DNA of 38,387 nt, taken from Bacillota bacterium (GTDB taxonomy: Bacteria > Bacillota > Clostridia > Oscillospirales > Ruminococcaceae). The stretch lies in assembly GCA_023460035.1 (NCBI GenBank), contig JAEWRN010000020.1:1-38387 (forward strand), in the 5' to 3' direction. Below the pieces are notes generated by a model, which did not search any database, had not been told where the DNA came from, and saw only the letters and a list, made by a program, of their open reading frames with translations. The first letter of the stretch is position 1, and every line of letters begins with the position of its first letter. The position numbers and the translations under genes are program-made. Of the stretch, positions 15,865-22,746 are shown piece by piece.

Positions 15865-15893
15865 TTGAATTACCTACAAAAATAGTATATTAT
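15865..15893 (+). promoter_or_regulatory. sigma-A promoter of pflB
   Basis: TTGAAT (15865-15870), 17 bp, TATTAT (15888-15893). The start point would be near 15900, giving a leader of about 105 nt. Confidence 0.6.
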
Positions 15894-16006
15894 ATAAACG
15901 GGCCGCAGCTGGCAACTCCGTTTGCCCGTCGCACAAGCAGAAAAACAGGTCATCCGGCCCCGGTGCGGCGTGACAAATGGGCGAACCACCGCAGAAAGGT
16001 GATGTT

Positions 16007-18235
16007 ATGAAAACACAATGGGAAGGTTTTTCTGCCGGGAACTGGACAGAAGAAATCGACCTGCGCGATTTTATTCAGCGCAACTATGCCCCGTATGAGG
16101 GCGGCGACGACTTTTTGGCCGGGCCAACCGAGCGCACAACCGCCCTTTGGGGCAAGGTGCGCGCACTGATGGACGAAGAGACCCGCAAAGGCATTTTGGA
16201 TGCAGAAACCAAAACGCCCTCCGGCATGTTGTCCCACCCCGCGGGGTATGTGGACGAACAGCTGGAGCAGGTCGTCGGTTTGCAGACCGACCGCCCGCTG
16301 AAGCGCGGCATTATGCCGTACGGCGGGTTGCGGGTTGTTAAAAAAGCGCTGGAAGCCCACGGCTATACGCTGGACGCCGCGACGATGGACATTTTTTTGC
16401 ATTACCGCAAAACCCACAACGACGGCGTGTTTGACGCGTACTCCGACGCGATGCGCAAGGCGCGGCACACGGGTATCATCACCGGCCTGCCGGACGCTTA
16501 TGGCCGCGGGCGCATCATCGGCGATTACCGCCGCGTGGCGCTGTACGGCACCGATGCACTGGTTGAAGAAAAAAAGCAGCAGTTGAAAAAGCTGGATTTG
16601 CCCAGTTATTCTTCTGACGTGATTTTGCACCGTGAGGAAGTTAGCGAGGAAATCCGCGCGCTGGGCCGCCTTGCCGAAATGGCAAAGCTGTACGGGCTGG
16701 ATATCACGCAGCCCGCCGCCAATGCCAAAGAGGCGTTCCAGTGGGTGTACTTTGGCTTTTTGGCGGCGACCAAAGAGCAGGACGGCGCGGCCATGAGCCT
16801 TGGCCGGGTGTCGACCTTTTTGGATATTTATGTCGAGCGTGACCTGCAAAACGGTACCTTAACCGAGCAGCAGGCGCAAGAGCTGATGGACCATTTTGTG
16901 ATGAAGCTGCGCATGATTCGCTTTTTGCGCACGCCAGACTACGACCAGCTGTTCTCCGGCGACCCGACCTGGGTGACCGAAGCGATTGGCGGCGTGGGCG
17001 AGGATGGGCGGCCGCTGGTGACCAAAAGCAGCTACCGCGTGCTGCACACGCTGTACAACCTTGGCCCCGCGCCAGAGCCCAACCTCACTGTGCTTTGGAG
17101 CGAGCGGCTGCCCCGCAGCTTTAAAGAGTTCTGTGCCAAGGTGTCCATCGACACCTCGTCGATCCAGTACGAAAACGACGACCTGATGCGCCCGTACTGG
17201 GGCGATGACTACGCCATTGCCTGCTGTGTTTCGGCAATGCGGGTGGGCAAGCAGATGCAGTTCTTCGGCGCGCGTGCCAACCTTGCCAAAGCACTGCTGT
17301 ACGCCATCAACGGCGGGCGGGACGAAAAGACCGGCGAGCAGATTGCCCCGGAGTTTGCCCCCGTCACATCCGAATATCTTGATTATGACGAGGTTTCGCG
17401 CAAGTTTGACCAGATGCTGGACTGGCTGGCCAACCTGTATGTGAACACCCTCAACGTCATTCACTATATGCACGACAAATATAACTTTGAAACACTGCAA
17501 ATGTCGCTGCACGACGAGACCATTTTGCGCACGCAGGCCTGCGGCATTGCCGGGCTTTCGGTGGTGGCAGATTCGCTGTCGGCTATCCGGTACGCCAAGG
17601 TCAAGGTGCTGCGCGATGAGACCGGCCTTGCGGTGGATTACGAAATTGAGGGTGAGTACCCGGCCTTTGGCAACAACGACGACCGGGTAGACCGCATTGC
17701 AAGCGATGTTGTCTCCACCTTTATGAACAAGATTCGCAAGCAGCACACTTACCGCGGCGCCATGCCCACCCTGTCGGTGCTGACTATCACGTCCAACGTG
17801 GTGTACGGCAAAAAGACCGGCAGCACGCCGGACGGCCGTAAGGCGGGCGAGCCGTTTGCGCCGGGCGCAAACCCGATGCACGGGCGCGACACCAAGGGTG
17901 CCATTGCGTCGCTGGCCTCGGTGGCAAAGCTGCCTTACGGGGATTCGCAGGACGGCATTTCGTACACCTTCTCTATCATCCCGCGCGCGCTGGGGCGCAC
18001 CCAGCCAGAGCGCATCAACAACCTGGTGGGCCTGATGGACGGTTATTTTGCCGACAGCGGCCACCATATCAATATCAATGTGTTTGACAAAGAGACCTTG
18101 CTGGACGCGATGGACCACCCGGAGCAATACCCGCAGTTGACGATACGGGTATCCGGGTACGCGGTCAACTTTATCAAGCTGACGCGCGAGCAGCAACTGG
18201 ACGTGATTCACCGCACGTTCCACGAAAAATTTTAA
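16007..18235 (+). CDS. pflB: formate acetyltransferase (pyruvate formate-lyase)
   Basis: PflB converts pyruvate and CoA to acetyl-CoA and formate by a glycyl-radical mechanism, a main fermentative step. The 742-residue protein has the two adjacent active-site cysteines in AIACCVSAM (Cys406-Cys407) and the radical glycine in RVSGYAVNF (Gly717). Length and end HRTFHEKF agree with true PFL rather than glycerol or choline lyases. The start chosen is ATG 16007, with AAAGGTGAT upstream; a longer frame from 15977 would add ten residues before the family N-terminus. Its activase gene follows after 43 nt. The enzyme is destroyed by oxygen when active. Confidence 0.97.
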   Translation: MKTQWEGFSAGNWTEEIDLRDFIQRNYAPYEGGDDFLAGPTERTTALWGKVRALMDEETRKGILDAETKTPSGMLSHPAGYVDEQLEQVVGLQTDRPLKRGIMPYGGLRVVKKALEAHGYTLDAATMDIFLHYRKTHNDGVFDAYSDAMRKARHTGIITGLPDAYGRGRIIGDYRRVALYGTDALVEEKKQQLKKLDLPSYSSDVILHREEVSEEIRALGRLAEMAKLYGLDITQPAANAKEAFQWVYFGFLAATKEQDGAAMSLGRVSTFLDIYVERDLQNGTLTEQQAQELMDHFVMKLRMIRFLRTPDYDQLFSGDPTWVTEAIGGVGEDGRPLVTKSSYRVLHTLYNLGPAPEPNLTVLWSERLPRSFKEFCAKVSIDTSSIQYENDDLMRPYWGDDYAIACCVSAMRVGKQMQFFGARANLAKALLYAINGGRDEKTGEQIAPEFAPVTSEYLDYDEVSRKFDQMLDWLANLYVNTLNVIHYMHDKYNFETLQMSLHDETILRTQACGIAGLSVVADSLSAIRYAKVKVLRDETGLAVDYEIEGEYPAFGNNDDRVDRIASDVVSTFMNKIRKQHTYRGAMPTLSVLTITSNVVYGKKTGSTPDGRKAGEPFAPGANPMHGRDTKGAIASLASVAKLPYGDSQDGISYTFSIIPRALGRTQPERINNLVGLMDGYFADSGHHININVFDKETLLDAMDHPEQYPQLTIRVSGYAVNFIKLTREQQLDVIHRTFHEKF

Positions 18236-18278
18236 CAGCGCGTTTGCTGCCGGGCGGCACAAGGAGGCAAAACAAAAG

Positions 18279-19004
18279 ATGGAAGGCTATCTGCACTCGG
18301 TAGAGACCTGCGGCACGGTGGACGGCCCCGGCATACGGTATGTGGTTTTTATGCAGGGCTGCCCGCTGCGCTGCCAATACTGCCACAACCCGGACACCTG
18401 GGCACCGCACACCGGCAAGCCCACCACGGTGGAAGAATTGATGGCGGACATTGTGAAATACCGCTCTTACATGAAAGCGTCGGGCGGTGGGGTGACGGTC
18501 AGCGGCGGCGAGCCGCTGTTGCAGCCAAAGTTTGTCGCGGCCCTGTTTGAAGCCTGCCACAAAGCGGGCATTCACACCGCGCTTGATACGTCCGGCCACT
18601 GCCCGCTGTCGCTGGCGGCGCCGGTGCTACAGCACACCGACCTCGTGTTGCTGGACTTTAAGGCGTTTCGGCCAGAGACCTTTCGCAAGGTGACCGGCAC
18701 CGGCATTGACCAGACAGTCGAGATGGCAAAGTACTTAAACGAGAACAAAATCCCGATGTGGATCCGTGTGGTGCAGGTGCCGGGGCTGACAGACGATGCG
18801 GCAGAGCTGGGTGAAATGGCGGAGTTTTTGGCGGGGTTTTCGAATATTGAGCGGGTGGAAATCAGCCCGTTTCACAAGATGGGCGAATACAAATGGCAGG
18901 CACTTGACTTGCCGTATACCCTGACCGATACGCCCCCCGCCACACGCGGGGAGGTAGAGCGCACAAAAGAGCTGTTTCGCCGCGCCGGGCATTTTGTGCC
19001 CTAG
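18279..19004 (+). CDS. pflA: pyruvate formate-lyase activating enzyme (radical SAM)
   Basis: PflA uses S-adenosylmethionine and a 4Fe-4S cluster to form the glycyl radical on PflB. The 241-residue protein has the cluster motif CPLRCQYC (Cys28, Cys32, Cys35), the upstream SVETCGTVDGPGIRYVVFMQ and the SAM-binding SGGGVTVSGGEPLLQ block near residue 66. No extra ferredoxin domain is inserted after the cluster, as expected for PFL activase and unlike GRE activases of other lyases. AAGGAGG lies before the ATG. It pairs with pflB in one transcript. Confidence 0.96.
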   Translation: MEGYLHSVETCGTVDGPGIRYVVFMQGCPLRCQYCHNPDTWAPHTGKPTTVEELMADIVKYRSYMKASGGGVTVSGGEPLLQPKFVAALFEACHKAGIHTALDTSGHCPLSLAAPVLQHTDLVLLDFKAFRPETFRKVTGTGIDQTVEMAKYLNENKIPMWIRVVQVPGLTDDAAELGEMAEFLAGFSNIERVEISPFHKMGEYKWQALDLPYTLTDTPPATRGEVERTKELFRRAGHFVP

Positions 19005-19011
19005 CCACCGG

Positions 19012-19040
19012 TTGACAGCAAACCGCACAGCGGGTACAAT
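19012..19040 (+). promoter_or_regulatory. sigma-A promoter of the acetyltransferase leader
   Basis: TTGACA (19012-19017), exactly 17 bp, TACAAT (19035-19040), starting just 8 nt after the pflA stop codon. It gives a start point near 19047 and a leader of about 240 nt. Confidence 0.75.
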
Positions 19041-19046
19041 AACAGT

Positions 19047-19233
19047 AATCTAAATCCGGAAGGTGTTTGTTTGACGTCGGTTTTGTAAGGGAAATACAGC
19101 TGCATACTACAGTGACAACGCGGTAAGGCAACGGCCTGCCCCTTGTTTGCTGTACGCTGTTTGCCCAGTAAGGCCGCAAAACACCGCTGGTACCAGCAGG
19201 GTGTGGCGCAGCCATACCCTGCTTTTTTGCAGC
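19047..19233 (+). ncRNA. candidate attenuator leader RNA upstream of the GNAT gene
   Basis: Between a good promoter and the acetyltransferase ATG lies an intrinsic terminator: GCAGGGTGTGGC (19196-19207) pairs with GCCATACCCTGC (19211-19222) over GCA, then six T. An alternative helix, ACACC-GCTG (19181-19189) with CAGC-AG-GGTGT (19194-19204), uses the same GCAGGGTGT bases, so the two cannot coexist. Further upstream GGTAAGGC and GGCCTGCC form another hairpin, and AAGGG (near 19088) could pair with CCCTT (near 19140). The palindrome GCTGGTACCAGC contains TGGTACC as in T boxes, but the T-box order and the rest of the conserved sequence are missing. No known riboswitch class was recognised. Confidence 0.55.
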
Positions 19234-19284
19234 TTGTATTTCTCTGCCCTGTATTTTAAACAAAACAAAACAGGAGAGAAAACC

Positions 19285-19890
19285 ATGAAATTAGAATTAC
19301 GAAACGAGACACCAAACGATTACCGCGCAGTAGAAGAACTATTGCGTGACGCCTTTTGGGACGTTTATGCCCCCGGCTGTACCGAGCATTTTGTCGCGCA
19401 CCGGCTGCGCGCCAGCGCGAGTTTTGTGCCGCAGCTTGACTTTGTGGCCCTGCAAGAGGGGCGCATCATCGGCAGTATTTTATATTCCCGCGCGCAGGTT
19501 ACCGGGCCGCAAGGCAGCGATGAAATTTTGACCTTTGGCCCGCTGGGCGTGCTGCCTGCGTTGCAGGGGCAGGGGGTGGGCAGCGCGCTCATCCGCCACA
19601 CGCTGCCTTTGGCGGCGGCGCTACACTACCGCGCGGTGATTATTTACGGCAACCCGGCTTATTACGGTCGGTTTGGCTTTCGCAATGCCGCGCAGTTTGG
19701 CATCACCACGGCCGATGGCGCAAATTTTGACGCCTTTATGGCGTTAGAGCTTACCCCCGGCGCGCTGGCGGTTATTAGTGGCCGCTTTTTAGAGGACGCG
19801 GCGTTTGAGCCGGACGATGCGGCATTTTTGCAGTATGACGCGGCGTTCCCCCCAAGGGAAAAGCATGTCACCGACACGCAGCTGCGGTAA
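19285..19890 (+). CDS. GNAT family N-acetyltransferase (YhbS-like)
   Basis: The 201-residue protein is a single GNAT domain. Residues 3-9 (LELRNET) begin the fold, and the acetyl-CoA loop is LPALQGQGVGSALI (residues 90-103) with the Q-x-x-G-x-G pattern. The block IYGNPAYYGRFGFRNA is characteristic of the YhbS-type subgroup (COG3153). Substrate is unknown; members of this group acetylate small molecules or proteins. The ATG at 19285 is chosen because CAGGAGA lies 8 nt upstream and because the longer frame from 19147 would run through the terminator of the leader. It is monocistronic, with its own promoter and attenuator, and ends at a strong bidirectional terminator. Confidence 0.9.
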   Translation: MKLELRNETPNDYRAVEELLRDAFWDVYAPGCTEHFVAHRLRASASFVPQLDFVALQEGRIIGSILYSRAQVTGPQGSDEILTFGPLGVLPALQGQGVGSALIRHTLPLAAALHYRAVIIYGNPAYYGRFGFRNAAQFGITTADGANFDAFMALELTPGALAVISGRFLEDAAFEPDDAAFLQYDAAFPPREKHVTDTQLR

Positions 19891-19904
19891 TAGTTTAACG
19901 AAAG

Positions 19905-19944
19905 AACGACCGGGGAAGGCAAGTTTGCCTTCCCCGGTCGTTTT
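19905..19944. terminator. bidirectional terminator between the GNAT and AraC genes
   Basis: AACGACCGGGGAAGGC pairs perfectly with GCCTTCCCCGGTCGTT, with the loop AAGTTT and T/A tracts on both sides. It separates two convergent genes. Confidence 0.9.
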
Positions 19945-19951
19945 GCTTGTG

Positions 19952-21166
19952 TTAAGGTGTAGGCACTGCCGCATACCGCATGCGGTATTGCAGTGGGGTC
20001 AGGCCGGTAGCCTTGCGAAAAACGGCAATAAAATGGCTGTCGGATGAAAACGCAAGGCAGTTACAGATTTGGCTGTGCGAATACCGGGTATACACCAGCA
20101 GTTCTTTTGCTTCCTGCACCCTTTTTTGTGTCAGGTAATGGCTAAAGCTTTGCCCTGTCTGCTGTGCAAACCGGCGCGAGAGATATTTGGGCGAAAGGCC
20201 CACCTGCGCCGCCAGTGTGTGCAGTGTAATTTTTTTGTGCAGGTTTGCCGTAACGTAATCCATACACTGTTCAATGGGGTCGGTGTGCGGGTGGTGCTTT
20301 GCCTGTTTCGCCTGTGCCACACCGGTGGTAAAGTCGGCGGCCATTTCTTCGTTCAACGCGTCCAGCTCTTGCTCGGTGGCGCAGCGCTCCATGCGGCGAA
20401 TATACAAGTCGCTCATCGTGAACGCGGTTTCCTCTTCCAGCCCGCCCTCAATGGCGTACCGGGTAATCAGGGTCACGTTGGCAATGCTGCCGTAAAACAG
20501 CCCGCGCAGCGGGTTTTGCGACATTTTGCCGTACTTGATGCGCGGCTGTGCCCGGTAGGTGGCCTCCAGCTTTGCCACATCCCCCGCCCGCACACAGTTT
20601 AAAACAGCAAGCTCTTCGCGGTAGGGGGTGTGCTCGCGGTATTCTTCGCGGCTTTCAAACAGCTCTTGTATTAGCACCGGGCGCAGGGTCTGCCCCAGCG
20701 GCAGCGGCTTGCAGCGCAACAATTCGTCGGTTTCCGGCGCTGATTTGCGTAGTACCAGCAAAAACAACCGCAGGTACGACAGCAGGGTGGGCAGTGTGAC
20801 GACCGGCAACGCCTCGGCCCATTCGCCCGCCTCACCCGCAGTACCCGCGGCCAAAAAAGAAAGTGCGCCCACCGCAGTGCCGGGCAGCAGCATGGGCCCG
20901 CACACAAACCGCGCAGGGCGCCCGCGGCGGGTAAAGTCGAACACGCAAAACAGCTCGCCACCTTGGTACACCAGCGCAAGGGGCTGCTGGTATTGCCCGG
21001 CGGCGACCTTGTTGACATATTGGTAAAAGGCCTCTGCCGGGCGGGGCGGGGCCTTGGTAAAGTAGCGGTATTGCAGCGCGCCTCCGCTGCCGTACACCCA
21101 AAGCGGGATGCGGCTGTTTTGGTGCAGCTCGCGCAGCATGGCGTCCTCGTACGCAGTCAATAGCAA
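19952..21166 (-). CDS. AraC family transcriptional regulator
   Basis: The 404-residue protein ends in a typical AraC/XylS double helix-turn-helix: TLHTLAAQVGLSPKYLSRRF for the first helix pair, then YSHSQICNCLAFSSDSHFIA and KATGLTPLQYRMRY for the second. The N-terminal 290 residues form a sensory part that I cannot assign to a cupin or other named domain. The first possible start is a TTG at 21166; an ATG ten codons later is preceded by GAGG and is an alternative. The gene is divergent from a GPH sugar symporter and a GH3 glycosidase, and direct repeats near their promoter fit AraC binding. It is probably the activator of that operon. Confidence 0.9.
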   Translation of the reverse strand: MLLTAYEDAMLRELHQNSRIPLWVYGSGGALQYRYFTKAPPRPAEAFYQYVNKVAAGQYQQPLALVYQGGELFCVFDFTRRGRPARFVCGPMLLPGTAVGALSFLAAGTAGEAGEWAEALPVVTLPTLLSYLRLFLLVLRKSAPETDELLRCKPLPLGQTLRPVLIQELFESREEYREHTPYREELAVLNCVRAGDVAKLEATYRAQPRIKYGKMSQNPLRGLFYGSIANVTLITRYAIEGGLEEETAFTMSDLYIRRMERCATEQELDALNEEMAADFTTGVAQAKQAKHHPHTDPIEQCMDYVTANLHKKITLHTLAAQVGLSPKYLSRRFAQQTGQSFSHYLTQKRVQEAKELLVYTRYSHSQICNCLAFSSDSHFIAVFRKATGLTPLQYRMRYAAVPTP

Positions 21167-21195
21167 AAAACCACCGGCTTTTTTTACAAAAAATA

Positions 21196-21217
21196 TAGTA
21201 TTTCTGTATTTATACTA
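21196..21217. promoter_or_regulatory. inverted repeat near the AraC gene start
   Basis: TAGTAT (21196-21201), 10 bp, ATACTA (21212-21217). It overlaps the possible minus-strand promoter of the AraC gene and could be an autoregulatory site. Confidence 0.35.
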
Positions 21218-21246
21218 CCGTGAATGACGAAAAAACGCAATAAAAT

Positions 21247-21282
21247 AGTAGAATTTGTGCTATAAAAGTAGAAAATGTGATA
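21247..21282 (+). promoter_or_regulatory. tandem AraC-type operator half sites
   Basis: AGTAGAATTTGTGCTA (21247-21262) and AGTAGAAAATGTGATA (21267-21282) agree at 13 of 16 positions and are spaced 20 bp apart, about two helical turns. This is the arrangement used by AraC-family activators. The second copy ends against the -35 position of the promoter that follows. Confidence 0.65.
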
Positions 21283-21309
21283 GTTCTACCGCTAACCCAA
21301 TGCTATAGT
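21281..21309 (+). promoter_or_regulatory. activator-dependent promoter of the GPH-GH3 operon
   Basis: A good extended -10, TGC-TATAGT (TATAGT 21304-21309), has only TAGTTC at the -35 position (21281-21286). A weak -35 next to a tandem operator is typical of a promoter that needs an AraC-type activator. Confidence 0.55.
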
Positions 21310-21373
21310 TACGGTAAAGCCGCCTTTTATGGGGTTTAGTGGCAACAATAAATATTTTAAAGGGGGAATTATT

Positions 21374-22735
21374 ATGCAGACCGAACGCCTGAAGGTGCGT
21401 GAAAAAATTGCTTATGGCGTGGGGGACTTGGGCAACAATGTGGCATATGGTGCGCTGGGGTTTTATTTTGTGTTTTTCCTCACCGATGTCGCCGGGCTTT
21501 CGCCGTTTTGGGCAGGCAACATTTTTATGATCGTGCGCATGTGGAACGCGGTGCTGGACATGGTGGTGGGCGGCGTTTCAGACCACACCAAAACGCGCCA
21601 TGGCCGCCGCAGGCCCTACCTGCTTTACGGCGCGCTGCCGCTGGGGGTTGCGTTTGCACTGCTGTGGCAGGTGTTTTTTGTGGGCGAAGTGTCAATGATC
21701 GTCTTTTACATCTTTGCCGGGGTGCTGTTCAGCACCATGTATTCGCTGGTCGCTATCCCGTATAATGCGCTGCTGCCAGAGCTTTCGCAGGATTATAACG
21801 AGCGCACCAGTATTTCCGGATTTAAAATGGCGTTTTCGTTTGTAGGCTCGCTGTTATCGGCCATGGGGGTCACTCTGATTGTTGACACCATTTACCCCGG
21901 TAAGGTAATGTACCGGCAAAGCTACCCGGTGATGGGGTGGTTGCTGGGCGCGGTAGTGGCGGTGTGCATTTTGCTGTGCTTTGCGGGCACCAAAGAGCGG
22001 GTACAGCCCACGCTGCAAAAGCCGGAGCCGATGCTGAAAAGCCTGCGCTCACTGCTGCGGCTGAAAGAGTACCGGCTGGTGCTGGGGGTCTTTATTTTTA
22101 ACATGGTCGGGTTTGACATTATTATGGCGCTGTATATTTATTTTATGAAATACGCGCTGCAAATATCCGACGATGTCAGCTATTTGTTTATGATGATCCC
22201 GCTGGTGCTGGCGGTGATTGCCACCCCGCTGTGGGTGTGGGTCAGCGACAAATTGGGCAAAAAGAAAGCCTATATCATCTCGGCCATCTACTTTGTGGTG
22301 CCGCTGCTCATCTGCCTGTTTTTGCCCGCGGGCAACATCCCGCTCATCATCGGCATCATTGCGCTGATCGGCGTGGGCATTTCGGCCTCCCAAACCTTGA
22401 CCTTTTCAATTTTGCCGGACGTGGTAGAGGTGGACGAGCTGAAAAACGGGGTGCGCCGCGAGGGCACGATTTATGGCACAACGATGTTTTTGTACAAGCT
22501 TGCTTCGGCGGTGCTGGTGGCGCTGACCACGGCGATGCTGGGCGTTTTTGGCTACCTTAAAAGCGCGGGCGGTGAGGTGGTCACCCAGCCCGCTTCGGCT
22601 ATTTTGGGCATCCGGCTGCTGATTGGCATTGTGCCGGCACTGTGCTTTGTGCTGTCGGCGGTGTTTGTGAAAAACCTGCCGCTCAGCAAGCAGGAGTTTG
22701 ACGCCATTCGCGCGTCGCTGCCCGGCAACAAATAG
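21374..22735 (+). CDS. GPH family sugar:cation symporter (MFS)
   Basis: The 453-residue protein belongs to the glycoside-pentoside-hexuronide:cation symporter family (MelB, XynB-like transporters). The opening REKIAYGVGDLGNNVAYGAL is the family signature, followed by about 12 membrane segments; the loop GVSDHTKTRHGRRRPYLLYG near residue 70 is the conserved cytoplasmic loop, with the second half loop WVSDKLGKKKAY. It imports glycosides or oligosaccharides with a cation; the sugar is not predictable by eye. ATG 21374 follows AAAGGGGGAATT. It is coupled to the GH3 gene 11 nt downstream, so the imported glycoside is probably hydrolysed inside the cell. Confidence 0.93.
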   Translation: MQTERLKVREKIAYGVGDLGNNVAYGALGFYFVFFLTDVAGLSPFWAGNIFMIVRMWNAVLDMVVGGVSDHTKTRHGRRRPYLLYGALPLGVAFALLWQVFFVGEVSMIVFYIFAGVLFSTMYSLVAIPYNALLPELSQDYNERTSISGFKMAFSFVGSLLSAMGVTLIVDTIYPGKVMYRQSYPVMGWLLGAVVAVCILLCFAGTKERVQPTLQKPEPMLKSLRSLLRLKEYRLVLGVFIFNMVGFDIIMALYIYFMKYALQISDDVSYLFMMIPLVLAVIATPLWVWVSDKLGKKKAYIISAIYFVVPLLICLFLPAGNIPLIIGIIALIGVGISASQTLTFSILPDVVEVDELKNGVRREGTIYGTTMFLYKLASAVLVALTTAMLGVFGYLKSAGGEVVTQPASAILGIRLLIGIVPALCFVLSAVFVKNLPLSKQEFDAIRASLPGNK

Positions 22736-22746
22736 GGGTGAACAAG

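Noticed and set aside
16859..18262. 467-codon open frame on the minus strand opposite pflB
   Set aside because: It is the antisense shadow of a GC-rich gene; it has no ribosome binding site or family resemblance, while the plus strand encodes full pyruvate formate-lyase with both cysteines and the radical glycine.
19080..19150. Cobalamin riboswitch in the GNAT leader
   Set aside because: A GTAAGGGAA string recalls the class, but the B12 box GCCACTG and the following conserved GGTG and CCGC blocks are not found.
19181..19233. T box in the GNAT leader
   Set aside because: TGGTACC occurs, but the AGGGTGG-N-ACCGCG order and the stem I elements are missing, and a GNAT gene is not a typical T-box target. 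A covariance-model search could overturn this.
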